From Photobacterium sp. DA100 (GTDB lineage: Bacteria > Pseudomonadota > Gammaproteobacteria > Enterobacterales > Vibrionaceae), in the NCBI RefSeq assembly GCF_029223585.1, contig NZ_CP119424.1, forward strand, positions 1,550,001 to 1,614,000: a stretch of 64,000 bases of DNA, read 5' to 3'. This document shows, piece after piece, positions 1 through 10,699 of the stretch (position 1 is its first letter; the number at the start of each line of letters is the position of its first letter). A program made the translations under genes and the position numbers. The notes under the pieces were generated by a model that saw nothing but the letters and a program-made list of their open reading frames with translations, made no database searches and was not told the DNA's origin.

Positions 1-45
1 ATTGTCGTACGTCCATACTTCAGGCGGGTTATATTCAGCCCCCAT
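1..45 (-). CDS. N-terminus of a YghU-like glutathione S-transferase (cut by window edge)
   Basis: Only 15 codons are visible, reading MGAEYNPPEVWTYDN from an ATG at 43-45 on the minus strand and then leaving the window. A good Shine-Dalgarno (GAGGATGAGCGT before ATG) supports a real start. The peptide resembles the first residues of E. coli YghU, a nu-class glutathione transferase/disulfide-bond reductase whose N-terminus carries a similar PAKVWTWDK stretch. The assignment rests on very few residues and could be wrong; the neighbouring contig would settle it. It is divergent from the LacI-type gene at 334. Confidence 0.45.
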   Translation of the reverse strand, partial: MGAEYNPPEVWTYDN

Positions 46-333
46 ACGCTCATCCTCGCTTGCTTAATAGCACAACACCCAACTCAGCAATATCACCGCA
101 ACCGCCGCACCATTTGCCGTCGCTTAACACAACCGTTGGCCAAGTGTTTAGCATAACGCAAAACTCTTGATTTGCTATCCGCAGTCAAAGCGATTGAGAG
201 ACTCGGCTTTAACAAACAAACACCAGCCGACAACATGTGAAATGAGATTTGATTCTGAGGAAGATAAGTATAGTTGCATCCCTTTTATGATATACTTTCA
301 GCCCTTTAGCAAATCGAATAAGCAAGTTTCACC
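46..333. other. Intergenic region between divergent yghU-like and lacI-like genes
   Basis: No credible gene is seen. The short open frame that begins at 167 has no family resemblance and overlaps the start of the regulator. The region should hold promoters for both divergent genes; an AT-rich stretch TATGATATACT near 286-296 could be a -10 region, but I see no matching -35 at proper spacing. Confidence 0.4.
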
Positions 334-1335
334 ATGGCAAATATCAGAGATGTCGCAAAAGAAGCCAATGTTTCCGTCGCTACTGTTTCTAGGGTAATCA
401 ACAGGCTGCCACACACTAGCAAGACAGCGATTAAAGCGGTTAATGAGGCGATGAAAAAGCTTGGCTATAACCCGACAGAAAAAAGCAAGTCTTCCAATGC
501 CCACTCTGCGCATTCCATTGGTGTCTTAGTTGCCGATGTATCGAATTCATTTTATGGTTTGATGGTAAAAGCGGTCGATAAAGTGGCAAGGGAGCAAAAG
601 CGCCAGATCCTCATCAGCCATGGTTACCATAATGCAGACTATGAGCGTGAAGCGATAGAACTGCTGGTTAAAAATCGCTGTGAATCTCTCGTTGTGCATG
701 CCAAGGGCTTAAGTGATGAAGAACTCATCAAGTTTGCCGATCAAATCCCTGGCTTGGTGATCATCAACCGTCATATACCCGCCATAGCCGACCGTTGTAT
801 TTCACTCGATAATGTCAAAGGCAGCTATCAAGCAGTGAGCTACCTTATTCAGCAAGGCCATAAGAATATTGGCTATCTTGCATCAAGCCATAACATTGAT
901 GATTCCATTGACAGAAAAGCAGGCTTTAGACAAGCGCTGGTAGATAATAACCTCAAGTACTCCGATGCCTTAGTTGTGTCAGGCGAGCCCGATGAAGCCG
1001 GAGGAGCGGAGGCGATGAGTAACCTGCTCGCTAAGAACCTGCCAATTACTGCAGTAGCAACCTACAACGATTTTATGGCCGCCGGCGCTATTTCAGTCCT
1101 GAGAGCCAATAATATTCGTGTGCCGGAAGACATCTCAATTATCGGTTATGACGATGCCGGAATTGCGACCTACCTTCAGCCACAACTGACAACAGTCCGC
1201 TATCCAATTCAAATCATGGCTGAGCAAGCAGCGATGCTGGCAATCGAGTTGGCATCAATGCAAACGCCCGATGATGCGGCAAACAATGTCTATATTCCGA
1301 CCTTAGTTCCAAGAGACTCTGTCGCCAAACAATAA
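334..1335 (+). CDS. LacI/GalR-family transcriptional regulator of the adjacent galactoside locus
   Basis: A 333-residue protein of normal LacI-family length. Residues about 1-50 form the helix-turn-helix and hinge (MANIRDVAKEANVSVATVSR at the start); residues about 60-330 are a periplasmic-binding-protein-like effector domain, with typical segments such as GVLVADVSNSFYG, VIINRHIP, GYLASS and IIGYDDA. It faces the GH30/porin/MelB-like/LacZ operon and shares its terminator, so it probably senses a galactose-containing sugar and represses that operon; this is inference from position. A perfect 17-bp palindrome upstream of the beta-galactosidase (8554-8570) is a candidate operator. The ATG at 334 has only a weak ribosome-binding site, but the helix-turn-helix begins directly after it, as in the family. 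Confidence 0.9.
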   Translation: MANIRDVAKEANVSVATVSRVINRLPHTSKTAIKAVNEAMKKLGYNPTEKSKSSNAHSAHSIGVLVADVSNSFYGLMVKAVDKVAREQKRQILISHGYHNADYEREAIELLVKNRCESLVVHAKGLSDEELIKFADQIPGLVIINRHIPAIADRCISLDNVKGSYQAVSYLIQQGHKNIGYLASSHNIDDSIDRKAGFRQALVDNNLKYSDALVVSGEPDEAGGAEAMSNLLAKNLPITAVATYNDFMAAGAISVLRANNIRVPEDISIIGYDDAGIATYLQPQLTTVRYPIQIMAEQAAMLAIELASMQTPDDAANNVYIPTLVPRDSVAKQ

Positions 1336-1366
1336 AAAAAGTCCGCTATTTGATAGCGGACTTTTT
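1335..1366. terminator. Bidirectional rho-independent terminator
   Basis: A nine-base-pair stem (GTCCGCTAT / ATAGCGGAC) with a three-base loop is flanked by an A run on the left and T5 on the right, so it can end transcription of both the LacI-type gene and the converging GH30 operon. Confidence 0.9.
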
Positions 1367-1387
1367 ATTAACTGGCAGTACTAGTGG

Positions 1388-2965
1388 TTATAGCGTTGCC
1401 ACGAAAGTGACTGTCGAACGCGGAGGTACGACATACTCGGCGTCTTTCTTCGCCAGGGCGACTTCTTCGAGATCGTATTCCTTGTTCGTTACGTAAGTTG
1501 TCAGTTGGCTGATTTTGGCCTCGTTGCCAATATCAAGATCCACACCTTCCGCTGTATCTCCCATATTGACCATCACAACGACCAACTCTTTGCCTTGTGG
1601 TGAAAGATAGGCTGACGCCATAAGCCCTTTCAAATCATCATAGCCACCAAGCTCCACTCGTTGATAGCCTGGACGGATGAATCGGCTGTAGTTACCCACA
1701 GTCCACATCATTTTGGAATCTTGAACCGTATTAGCATCAAGCGAAGGCGCAATTTTCACCATACCATCTTTATAATCGTAAGGGGTCAGACCCAGCCACC
1801 AATGCCAAGCCGATGCATTCAACCTGGTTAGGTCGCGGTGAATGATCCTGCCGACATGCAATGCGTAGTCCATGTCATTGACATCAAAACCATGACCGTC
1901 AAAATCACGGACGCCGCCCGCGCCGCCAAGAATACTCATTTCACTCATCCAGATTTGGGCATCTGGCGATACTGCCTTGACGTTGTCGTAGGTCATATCA
2001 CGCAGTTTACCGAGGCGATCTGACCAACCATCAGAGAAATAGCCATGCAACGAGATCTGGTTGCCGATAATATCGCGGATTTCCTCATCACCAAGTAATT
2101 CATCAATATAGTTGCGGTATAAACCGACCCCACGAGAATTCATTCCATTGGTCTGCGATGAGCCATTAAAGTTGCGTTTATAGGAGTCGCGCAATGCCGC
2201 GGTGTATTCCACAACCTCACCACCATCGATATGGATATCGGCACGCAGCCCTGCATCGGTTAGCTTCTTATCCAAGCTTCGATAAACCGCTTTCACTTCC
2301 TTCATGTTATAGCGGTTCCCCTCTTGGGTTTGCCCCTCCCATTCCCATGTTGGCTCGTTAATCGGACTGATATAGTTCACCGGCACGCCCACTTCATCAC
2401 TGCGAAGGTAAGTCAGCACATCAACAAGGAAGTCTGAAAAATCATCAACATGCTCTGGTTTTAGGTTTGTTGAACCCACACCATCTGCCGCTGTCGGGTG
2501 CGCCAGGCCATTTTTGGTCAAGTAATACGGTGGGCTATTTGAAAACGCGATAAAGTTATTCACGCCCCGCTGGTGAGCCTCTTGCATGAAGCGGATTTGA
2601 CCTCGCTGCTTAGTTGGGTCGATCTCACCACCTTGCTCAGGAACGAGTAGCTCGGCCCGACGTAATGGGTCACGGATGAAGCTCTCCGCGCCCTGCTCTG
2701 CACTACCTGCACCGATATTAAAACGCCATGCTGATAAGCCAATACCTTTATCAGTGGAAAACAACATATCAGCTAGGTTAGCAATCGCCTGTTCATTGCC
2801 TTCAGACTGCCATTTGTTAATCGCAGGGTTGATAGACCAGGCATCCGACGCTCCGAAACTGTGGATGGTCTGCTTAGTGTCATTAATATCAATATCGAGC
2901 GTTGAAGCAAAGCCAGGTGCAGACAGTACTGAAGCAACTGCCATGGACAATAATAATTTTTTCAT
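1388..2965 (-). CDS. Secreted GH30-family glycoside hydrolase, probably endo-beta-1,6-galactanase-like
   Basis: A 525-residue protein with a clear signal peptide (MKKLLLSMAVASVLSAPGFA, cleavage about residue 21). The body is a GH30 TIM barrel plus C-terminal beta domain. Predicted acid/base is Glu204 in SPINEPTWEWEG and predicted nucleophile is Glu342 in IWMSEMSILGG. The INEPTWEWE motif and the W(R)FNIG/SNSPP segments are what I remember from fungal and bacterial endo-beta-1,6-galactanases (GH30 subfamily 5) rather than from xylanases or glucosylceramidases. It is the last gene of an operon with a porin, a MelB-like symporter and a LacZ-type enzyme, so an exported depolymerase feeding galacto-oligosaccharides inward is a coherent role. 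The subfamily and the substrate linkage are inference; the fold and catalytic pair are well supported. Confidence 0.8.
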   Translation of the reverse strand: MKKLLLSMAVASVLSAPGFASTLDIDINDTKQTIHSFGASDAWSINPAINKWQSEGNEQAIANLADMLFSTDKGIGLSAWRFNIGAGSAEQGAESFIRDPLRRAELLVPEQGGEIDPTKQRGQIRFMQEAHQRGVNNFIAFSNSPPYYLTKNGLAHPTAADGVGSTNLKPEHVDDFSDFLVDVLTYLRSDEVGVPVNYISPINEPTWEWEGQTQEGNRYNMKEVKAVYRSLDKKLTDAGLRADIHIDGGEVVEYTAALRDSYKRNFNGSSQTNGMNSRGVGLYRNYIDELLGDEEIRDIIGNQISLHGYFSDGWSDRLGKLRDMTYDNVKAVSPDAQIWMSEMSILGGAGGVRDFDGHGFDVNDMDYALHVGRIIHRDLTRLNASAWHWWLGLTPYDYKDGMVKIAPSLDANTVQDSKMMWTVGNYSRFIRPGYQRVELGGYDDLKGLMASAYLSPQGKELVVVMVNMGDTAEGVDLDIGNEAKISQLTTYVTNKEYDLEEVALAKKDAEYVVPPRSTVTFVATL

Positions 2966-3010
2966 TTTTTATCTCGGGTACTATTTATTTTCAATGAAGA
3001 GCATCATGTA

Positions 3011-3973
3011 TTAAAAGCTACGACGATAGGCCAACTTTACGAAAAAGTAGTCATCCGTCCACTGCTGCTGATTCCAATCATTCTCGAAGTTCTCTTTATC
3101 TTCCGTTTGATAATAGGTTTCAAATAATAGTTTTGATTTATCGTCGAGCTTATAATCTCCCCATAAACCAGCACGTATTCTCAGCTCATCCTTATTCCCG
3201 TAGCCCACACTTTCGGCTTCACGATGGAACGTGTAGCGCACAAAAGGGGTTAATGTCAGATCATTGAATCTTTGGGTATAATTTACGCGTAGCTGCCATT
3301 CAACTCGCTTATTTTCTTCCCAGTACCGATTATCATCACCATAATCATTCTGCTTGCTTACTTCACTGTATAGCGTTGTTTGTAACGTTTTATCCCAAGA
3401 CAGATGGGTGCGCAGGCCAAAATCTAGCTCATGGTAGTAGTCCCAGTAGTCCTCTCTGCGATCGTTATTGGCAGGATCTTGGCAACCGTTCTCACCGACA
3501 CAATCCTCTCCTCGAGGGCGATTGTGGGTGCCGACAGGAGCAATAAACCCGTCAAGGATCAGTTCGTAGTCCTCGGCTAGGCGATACGCCATGTTATTGT
3601 AGAATCTATATTCGGTACGACGCGTATCATTGGCATACATCTCGTTACGTATTTGAAATTTCGGTCCCCACCAAAGACCAATATCTTCGTACCATTCAGA
3701 CAAGCCAATTGCTAGATCCTGACGGGCACGGTTATTCCAAGTTCGCTCATCACTCTGGTCCATATGACGATAACTAAAGTTAGCGTATAAAAACAACGAT
3801 GAATCATCGACTGGATTAAATTCGAAGGCAACGTATGGCACATGGTTCGTACGCTGAGGCTGGTCCCCCCAATCTTCATATTCACTACCGATTTCAACAT
3901 AAGCCGAATATGCAGATGTCGATGCAAGTAACGAAGCACAAGCTAAAAGTGTAGGGCTACTAAGGTGTTTCAT
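3011..3973 (-). CDS. Outer-membrane beta-barrel porin (OmpG/KdgM-like), oligosaccharide uptake
   Basis: A 320-residue exported protein: a signal peptide ending near SAYSA (residue about 24) is followed by alternating aromatic/polar strands and a terminal phenylalanine (AYRRSF), the usual signature for outer-membrane barrel insertion. Length and composition (many Trp, Tyr, Asp, Arg) fit small monomeric porins of the OmpG or oligogalacturonate-specific KdgM types. It lies 45 bp upstream of the GH30 gene and 22 bp downstream of the MelB-like gene, so it most likely admits the oligosaccharides released by the GH30 enzyme. It also carries a short insert with two cysteines (ECVG..GCQD) that may form a loop disulfide. 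The exact porin family was not resolved by eye. Confidence 0.75.
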   Translation of the reverse strand: MKHLSSPTLLACASLLASTSAYSAYVEIGSEYEDWGDQPQRTNHVPYVAFEFNPVDDSSLFLYANFSYRHMDQSDERTWNNRARQDLAIGLSEWYEDIGLWWGPKFQIRNEMYANDTRRTEYRFYNNMAYRLAEDYELILDGFIAPVGTHNRPRGEDCVGENGCQDPANNDRREDYWDYYHELDFGLRTHLSWDKTLQTTLYSEVSKQNDYGDDNRYWEENKRVEWQLRVNYTQRFNDLTLTPFVRYTFHREAESVGYGNKDELRIRAGLWGDYKLDDKSKLLFETYYQTEDKENFENDWNQQQWTDDYFFVKLAYRRSF

Positions 3974-3995
3974 AATTTTCCCTTTATATTGTTAT

Positions 3996-5348
3996 TTATA
4001 CTGCTGTAATTTTTTCAACGACCATACGCTGGTATTCGCCGTTTAACTTATATGTTTTGACGTAGATAAATGCACTCATTGCGACCAACAATGTCGGAAT
4101 ACCAATCATCAAGATGCGCAAGCCAAGAATTGTTTCAGCTGCCTGCTCAACATTCGGAACGTAGCCAATCATGGTAAGTCCGATACCCACGAAAAAGCCT
4201 GACAGGGCCCCGGCGAATTTCACCAACATAGTCTGAACCGAGAAGATAATACTTTCGCTGCGGTGGCCAGTTTTATACTCACCATAATCCACAACATCTG
4301 CCAGCATAACCGTTGAAAGACCATTGGATAGACCGCCACCGAATTTCAATGCCGCACCGGCGACACCAACCAAAATGCCATTTTCTGGCGCGAACAGGCC
4401 AGTAAAAATAAGTACTACGCTACAGAGCATTGGGAAGCCACATGCCACCAACCACATATGCTTTCGATTAATGATGTTACACAAGCGAGGGAATAAAAAT
4501 ACACCGGCAATTTCAGCCACACCCGAAAGTAGTGCAAACATCGGGAATAAGTCTTCTCGACCAATAGCATAAGTAAAGTAGTAAATAGCAAATCCACCAA
4601 CCAGCTGGATGGCAATATTAAAACTTAAGACAACGCCGATGAGAGATTTAAGCTGGTCGTTTTCACTAATAATCTTCTTCACATCATGAAGACTAAATTT
4701 TTCGGTGGTAACTTTTTTATCTTTTATGACTTCTTTGACATTAAAGAAAGTAATGAGCGCACTGGCAATAAACGCAACGACAATTGCAAGACTCAAGTAT
4801 AAAAAGCCACTGCCTTTGTCTTCACCACCAAAGAAACCAACCACATAGAGGCCATAAGTACCCATTAACATCCAAGCAAAGCTGGCAAACAGGCGCGGCC
4901 ATACCACCAGCCTTTCACGCTCTGCCCGTTCTTTCGACATGGATGGAATCATCGACCAGTATGGAATATCCATGATGGTATAGGTAATACCCCAGAGTAT
5001 ATAGGTAACCGTGGCGTAGACATATAAAGCCATCCCCTCAAAGTAATGGGTGCTAAACACCATCACCAGAAATACCGAGTTGACTAAGGTGCCAATGACA
5101 ATCCAAGGCCTAAATTTACCAAATCGTGAACGGGTATTATCTACCACCATTCCCATAATAGGGTCTGTTACGGCATCAACAAACCTGGCGACTAAAAATA
5201 GCGTACCGACAAATGCCGCAGGAATACCAGCAACATCGGTATAATAAAACATCAGGAATATATAAATAATCGAACAAGCAAAGTCTTTACCTAAAGCCCC
5301 TAAGCCATAAGACACTTTAGTTTTTAACGATATTACGCCTTCAGACAT
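3996..5348 (-). CDS. GPH-family sugar:cation symporter, MelB-like
   Basis: A 450-residue protein with 12 predicted membrane helices. The first 120 residues are very close to E. coli MelB as I remember it: KVSYGLGALGKDFACSIIYI, YYTDVAGIPAAFVGTLFLVA, then FVDAVTDPIMG, whose two aspartates match the cation-binding aspartates of MelB, then NTRSRFGKFRPWI. The inner-membrane role is uptake of a galactoside coupled to Na+ or H+. It sits between the porin and beta-galactosidase genes of one operon; the sugar is therefore probably a beta-galactoside or galacto-oligosaccharide rather than melibiose, since no alpha-galactosidase is nearby. Confidence 0.85.
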   Translation of the reverse strand: MSEGVISLKTKVSYGLGALGKDFACSIIYIFLMFYYTDVAGIPAAFVGTLFLVARFVDAVTDPIMGMVVDNTRSRFGKFRPWIVIGTLVNSVFLVMVFSTHYFEGMALYVYATVTYILWGITYTIMDIPYWSMIPSMSKERAERERLVVWPRLFASFAWMLMGTYGLYVVGFFGGEDKGSGFLYLSLAIVVAFIASALITFFNVKEVIKDKKVTTEKFSLHDVKKIISENDQLKSLIGVVLSFNIAIQLVGGFAIYYFTYAIGREDLFPMFALLSGVAEIAGVFLFPRLCNIINRKHMWLVACGFPMLCSVVLIFTGLFAPENGILVGVAGAALKFGGGLSNGLSTVMLADVVDYGEYKTGHRSESIIFSVQTMLVKFAGALSGFFVGIGLTMIGYVPNVEQAAETILGLRILMIGIPTLLVAMSAFIYVKTYKLNGEYQRMVVEKITAV

Positions 5349-5380
5349 AATGTAACCTTTGTTATATGGATTGAAAATAC

Positions 5381-5402
5381 GCCTGCCTATTTCTAGGCAG
5401 GC
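5381..5402 (-). other. Intercistronic stem-loop between lacZ-like and melB-like genes
   Basis: A perfect nine-bp stem GCCTGCCTA / TAGGCAGGC with a four-base loop lies in the gap between the beta-galactosidase stop and the symporter start. On the minus (coding) strand no run of T follows directly, so it is more likely a messenger-stability or attenuating element than a full terminator. Confidence 0.6.
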
Positions 5403-5417
5403 AGTTTTGTTTATTTA

Positions 5418-8483
<3,066 letters not shown>

Positions 8484-8535
8484 TTAATACCGAATGAAAC
8501 TTGCAAGAATACTAACCACATACCGGAACAAAAGA

Positions 8536-8551
8536 AGTGATCAACCGCACA
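8536..8551. promoter_or_regulatory. CRP-like site upstream of lacZ
   Basis: AGTGA-TCAACC-GCACA matches the CRP consensus TGTGA-N6-TCACA at eight of ten core positions with the correct six-base spacer. It lies about 62-77 bp before the beta-galactosidase ATG, next to the palindrome at 8554-8570. Catabolite control of this operon is therefore likely; binding is not proven. Confidence 0.5.
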
Positions 8552-8553
8552 TA

Positions 8554-8570
8554 ACTGTAACTGTTACAGT
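8554..8570. promoter_or_regulatory. Candidate operator palindrome upstream of lacZ
   Basis: ACTGTAAC-T-GTTACAGT is a perfect inverted repeat of 8-bp arms around one base, 80-96 bp before the beta-galactosidase start. Its odd-centred form is compatible with a LacI-family repressor site, and the only regulator gene in the locus is LacI-type. Confidence 0.55.
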
Positions 8571-9229
8571 AAAATATTCATTGAGCAGCAAATAAAGCAC
8601 AGTCACGTAATCAAGAAAAAAACACACAAACGAATACAAAACAATCAATTACCACATCAAAAAGCCATAAAAAGCACAAATAATCGACAAACATGCTGTT
8701 CTTTCCATTCCAGACATCATGGCACTTGGGATATTGAAGCCAAGCCACAAACTGATACCACAGGAGGTGTTACAGTTTTTGTTACAGTGATTGTTGCAGG
8801 ATAAGTGTTACATCACATCGAGGTAATACCCTAGGCTTCTAAATCAGATCTCGATGGGGCAAGAGGCAGTAGTACCAGCAATTGCTACCCAGAACAGCCC
8901 CTAAACAACAATGAAAAGAATGGAGTGGCATGTCATCGTCACTATCAACCGTAGATAACGATTAATTACCACAAACAATGGCTCTGCTATTCCTGGTTAT
9001 TTTAGTTTTCATGAAGTCGTTACCTCCAATAACTTGCTTACTCAAGAATGTTAGTGATAGGTAAATTCATTAATGTACAAGTAATTCTGGAAATAATTTC
9101 TCACTTATATATCGACGTTCTTTCTATCACTTTCGCAATTGATATATTTACATACATAAAAGCAATAATAGCTAGCAAATACAGCTTGTTCACTAATCAA
9201 TATATTAAATATATACGCTAGGAAAAGTA

Positions 9230-10696
9230 ATGGCAGAACATTATAGTCAAGCTTATCGGACACTAGTACAAAGTACTTTTGGTCCAACCGAAAGTGATAT
9301 AAATAACTTTATCTCATGCTCAAGTGTTTCAGAATGGGTTGAAAGCCAAAAAAAACTAACTCCGACTTCATGGCAAAGTCTTTTCGAGTACCAGCAAGAA
9401 AACCATTCTAAGCCCGGTTGGACTGACGTCCACCTGAATTGTAGTTGGATGTACATGACCGTTGAAAAGAAAGATATTTTACGTCAGCGTATCGCCTATA
9501 TCTTCACGCAGTTATTCGTTGTCAGCAAAAGAGTACCGACCTTAAGCAGCCATGATAAGAAAGTTGCTTTTGCTCATTACTATGACCAATTAGCCAATAA
9601 TTGCCTCGGCACGTTCAGAACCACGCTTGGTGCTATGGCTCAGCACGCGGTCATGGGTGAGTTTTTAACTTACCGAGATAACAACTATGTCGAAGGAAAA
9701 AGCCCTGATGAGAACTTTGCCCGTGAGATTTTACAGCTCTTCACCATAGGGCCATATTTACTCAACCTGGATGGAACACCTGTAATGGACAACCTTGGTC
9801 GAGAAGCCCCAAGTTATAGCCAGCAAGACATTGAAAACTTAGCCCGCGTATTTACCGGCTGGAAGCTTGATGACAGTGACTGGCTCAAGCCGATGATCGA
9901 TAGCGGGACGCACGATCCTGACAGTAAAAGTGTATTTGGATTGGAAATCCCTGCCGGATTGAGTGCCAAAGATGAAATGCATCTGGTGCTGGATATGCTC
10001 AGCAGCCACCCAAACACCGCACCATTTATTGCCAAATTTTTCATCAAAAAAATGGTCACTGCAAATCCGAGTCCGGACTACGTCAAACGGGTTGCGACAG
10101 AATTTAACCGTACCAACGGCGACATGTCGGCCACTATCACCGCGATTCTAGATGATCAAGAAGCGCAGCTCGTGGGCGGAAAATATGGTGGAAAACTGCG
10201 TGAACCAGAAATTGTATTTATCCACGCACACCGTGCTTTGGGCATGCAGCGAAAAACGGGGCAATTAATTTGGGATAATTTGTATTCATGGCGTGGGCAG
10301 CGTTTCTGGCCAATGGCTGCACCATCGGTATTTTACTATTACCAACCAGATGACTCGCCGACTGACGGTAATTTCGATAATCATGCTAGTCCTGAATTTG
10401 CCGTTTATAACTGGATAGATTGCCACTACTACCATGACCAAATTCGTCGGGCTTGTCATCAACACGGAATAGAGTATGACTTTTCTGAGCTCAAATCCTT
10501 ATTCGAAAACTTCGAGGATGATGCACTGATTGATAAACTCGATCAGCAGCTATTTGGCTATACCATGCCAGAAAAAGTTCGGTCAGCTGTACGCAAGTAC
10601 CTCATAGCAACACCCAGCAACCGAAATAGCAATACCAGACTGTGGCAGCTATTTATCCAATTAATCTTTTCACCTACATTTCACACCCAGGGTTAA
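9230..10696 (+). CDS. DUF1800 family protein
   Basis: A 488-residue protein recognised as DUF1800 by its opening LVQSTFGPT, the central NFAREILQLFTIGPY, the ENLARVFTGWK segment and the late PEIVFIHAHRALG helix. Function in the family is unknown; the genes nearly always sit next to DUF1501 genes, as here (only three bases separate stop and start). No signal peptide is visible, while the partner has a twin-arginine signal, so co-export as a complex or a cytoplasmic role are both open. The ATG at 9230 is preceded by AGGAAAAGTA. It is divergent from the galactoside operon and may or may not share its control. Confidence 0.85.
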   Translation: MAEHYSQAYRTLVQSTFGPTESDINNFISCSSVSEWVESQKKLTPTSWQSLFEYQQENHSKPGWTDVHLNCSWMYMTVEKKDILRQRIAYIFTQLFVVSKRVPTLSSHDKKVAFAHYYDQLANNCLGTFRTTLGAMAQHAVMGEFLTYRDNNYVEGKSPDENFAREILQLFTIGPYLLNLDGTPVMDNLGREAPSYSQQDIENLARVFTGWKLDDSDWLKPMIDSGTHDPDSKSVFGLEIPAGLSAKDEMHLVLDMLSSHPNTAPFIAKFFIKKMVTANPSPDYVKRVATEFNRTNGDMSATITAILDDQEAQLVGGKYGGKLREPEIVFIHAHRALGMQRKTGQLIWDNLYSWRGQRFWPMAAPSVFYYYQPDDSPTDGNFDNHASPEFAVYNWIDCHYYHDQIRRACHQHGIEYDFSELKSLFENFEDDALIDKLDQQLFGYTMPEKVRSAVRKYLIATPSNRNSNTRLWQLFIQLIFSPTFHTQG

Positions 10697-10699
10697 GCT

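Noticed and set aside
167..397. 76-codon frame before the LacI-type gene
   Set aside because: Overlaps the regulator in another frame and has no recognisable domain.
9105..9287. 60-codon minus-strand frame before the DUF1800 gene
   Set aside because: Lies in AT-rich promoter DNA and overlaps the DUF1800 start; no family features.
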